From Afipia massiliensis (lineage in GTDB: Bacteria > Pseudomonadota > Alphaproteobacteria > Rhizobiales > Xanthobacteraceae), in NCBI RefSeq assembly GCF_014203115.1, contig NZ_JACHIJ010000007.1:227195-291194 (forward strand): 64,000 nt of DNA, in the 5' to 3' direction. The notes under the pieces are model-generated. The model was not told where the DNA came from and made no database searches. It saw only the letters and a list, made by a program, of their open reading frames with translations. Shown piece after piece: positions 63,538-64,000 of this stretch. Each line of letters starts with the position of its first letter. The stretch's first letter is position 1. A program made the translations under genes and the position numbers.

Positions 63538-63945
63538 ATGGCGAAGCGTTTAACGCGCAAATTCGAAGCGTATGTGATGCATGCGCATCACGATACACCA
63601 GCGACATACTCGGATCTATTTCAGAAACTTGCGAGGTTAAGGCGAGAAGACCGTATTTTCAGGTTCTCCGACGAAGTCGTAGTTGGTTTTCCTATCGTTT
63701 CCAAAGAGGGCGATGGTTATTTCATCCAAGCTGCTGAGGGGGGCGACGATTCAGCGCTCGTCCTAAATGTTGAAACCGGGGATACCCGCGAGAACATTCT
63801 GGAGCGCTCCGAGATGCTGAGTCACGCGACACATTTTGTTGTGTCGCCCAGAACACGAAGGGCTGCCATTGAGTTCTCTCACCGCGGAGCCAAGTCGCAT
63901 ATGCTTGTGACCTGCACCCCTGAAACGCCCTCGATTTTGAGTTAG
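63538..63945 (+). pseudogene. Unidentified gene, truncated by an IS element
   Basis: A 135-residue frame beginning MAKRLTRKFEAYVMHAHHD. The coding pattern is good up to about 63907 (KSHML); the last residues (VTCTPETPSILS) come from the end of an IS3-type element. The visible part has LFQKLARLRREDRIFRFSDE and ATHFVVSPRTRRAAIEFSH. The pattern loosely recalls DUF4747-like proteins of mobile regions, from memory only. The missing C-terminal part should continue beyond the element. Codon use is less GC-rich than the neighbours. Confidence 0.6.
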
Positions 63946-64000
63946 GATTTCTGTTCTCCAGCCAGGAGACAGACGATGCGTAAGAGCAGGTTTACCGAAG
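63908..64000 (+). mobile_element. Left end of an IS3-family insertion sequence (runs off the window)
   Basis: The end begins TGACCTGCACCCCTGAAA, like the terminal inverted repeats of IS3-family (IS407-group) elements, inside the reading frame of the preceding gene. The transposase start follows 68 bases later with a CAGGAGA site. The right end, the rest of the element and the target duplication lie outside. Confidence 0.72.
63976..64000 (+). CDS. IS3-family transposase OrfA, first codons
   Basis: The frame from ATG 63976 encodes MRKSRFTE before the window ends. This octapeptide is the common start of IS3-family OrfA proteins of the IS407 group, the helix-turn-helix subunit made before the frameshift to OrfB. 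Confidence 0.75.

Overview
The window reads as ordinary chromosome of a GC-rich alphaproteobacterium, most likely a member of the Bradyrhizobium/Rhodopseudomonas/Afipia/Nitrobacter group (Nitrobacteraceae). The basis is the set of lineage-typical genes (ctrA, chpT, an RpoH-type sigma factor, a DUF1134/EipA-like protein, a CyaC-like cyclase, a CheA-receiver hybrid), the codon bias, and several families of palindromic dispersed repeats common in that group. The genus is an inference; no rRNA is present.

Layout. 1-9.9 kb: a truncated DMT transporter, purA, a proline-rich membrane protein, a formyltransferase-fold protein, small conserved genes, a Bug-type binding protein, rpoH, an RluD-type pseudouridine synthase and tRNA-Glu(CTC). 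10-17.4 kb: a Tat-exported binding protein, a GapN-like aldehyde dehydrogenase, a Bcr/CflA-type MFS pump with a palindromic operator candidate, htpX and a cold-shock gene. 17.5-25.3 kb: a membrane-anchored 2Fe-2S adenylate cyclase, a GT39-like glycosyltransferase, ycjXF, a hemolysin III-like protein and an SDR. 25.4-31.3 kb: a minus-strand catabolic cluster (two CYP153-like P450s, acyl-CoA dehydrogenase, class III CoA transferase, MaoC/FAS1-like dehydratase). 31.6-42.8 kb: a soluble tandem-PAS chemoreceptor, isovaleryl-CoA dehydrogenase, envelope proteins (DUF2927, L,D-transpeptidase, DUF1134, YHS), a ThDP enzyme, an orphan Flp pilin, tRNA-Val(CAC) and cysQ.

43-57.8 kb is a motility and cell-cycle block: chpT, cheA-cheW-cheY-cheB-cheR, ctrA (opposite strand), fliI-fliJ, an ECF sigma/anti-sigma pair and flhA (opposite strand). 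ChpT and CtrA belong to the phosphorelay that in alphaproteobacteria controls flagellar genes. GANTC sites cluster upstream of ctrA and a TTAG-N7-TTAAC CtrA-like box lies upstream of flhA. 58-62.8 kb holds an MFS carrier, panD and the overlapping bioFDA genes. The last kilobase follows a CAT-anticodon tRNA (read as tRNA-Ile2) and looks acquired: an AT-rich gap, then an unidentified gene cut by the left end of an IS3-family element that runs off the window.

Most notable points: (1) cheA carries an in-frame TAA at 44349 that separates the phosphoryl-accepting P1 domain from an otherwise intact kinase core; (2) a ~165-bp two-hairpin repeat occurs twice, one copy starting at the cheY stop codon and splitting the che operon; (3) the interrupted gene and IS beyond the tRNA; (4) a haem/2Fe-2S cyclase; (5) the tandem P450 cluster. 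I found no CRISPR array, no prophage, and no multi-gene defence system.
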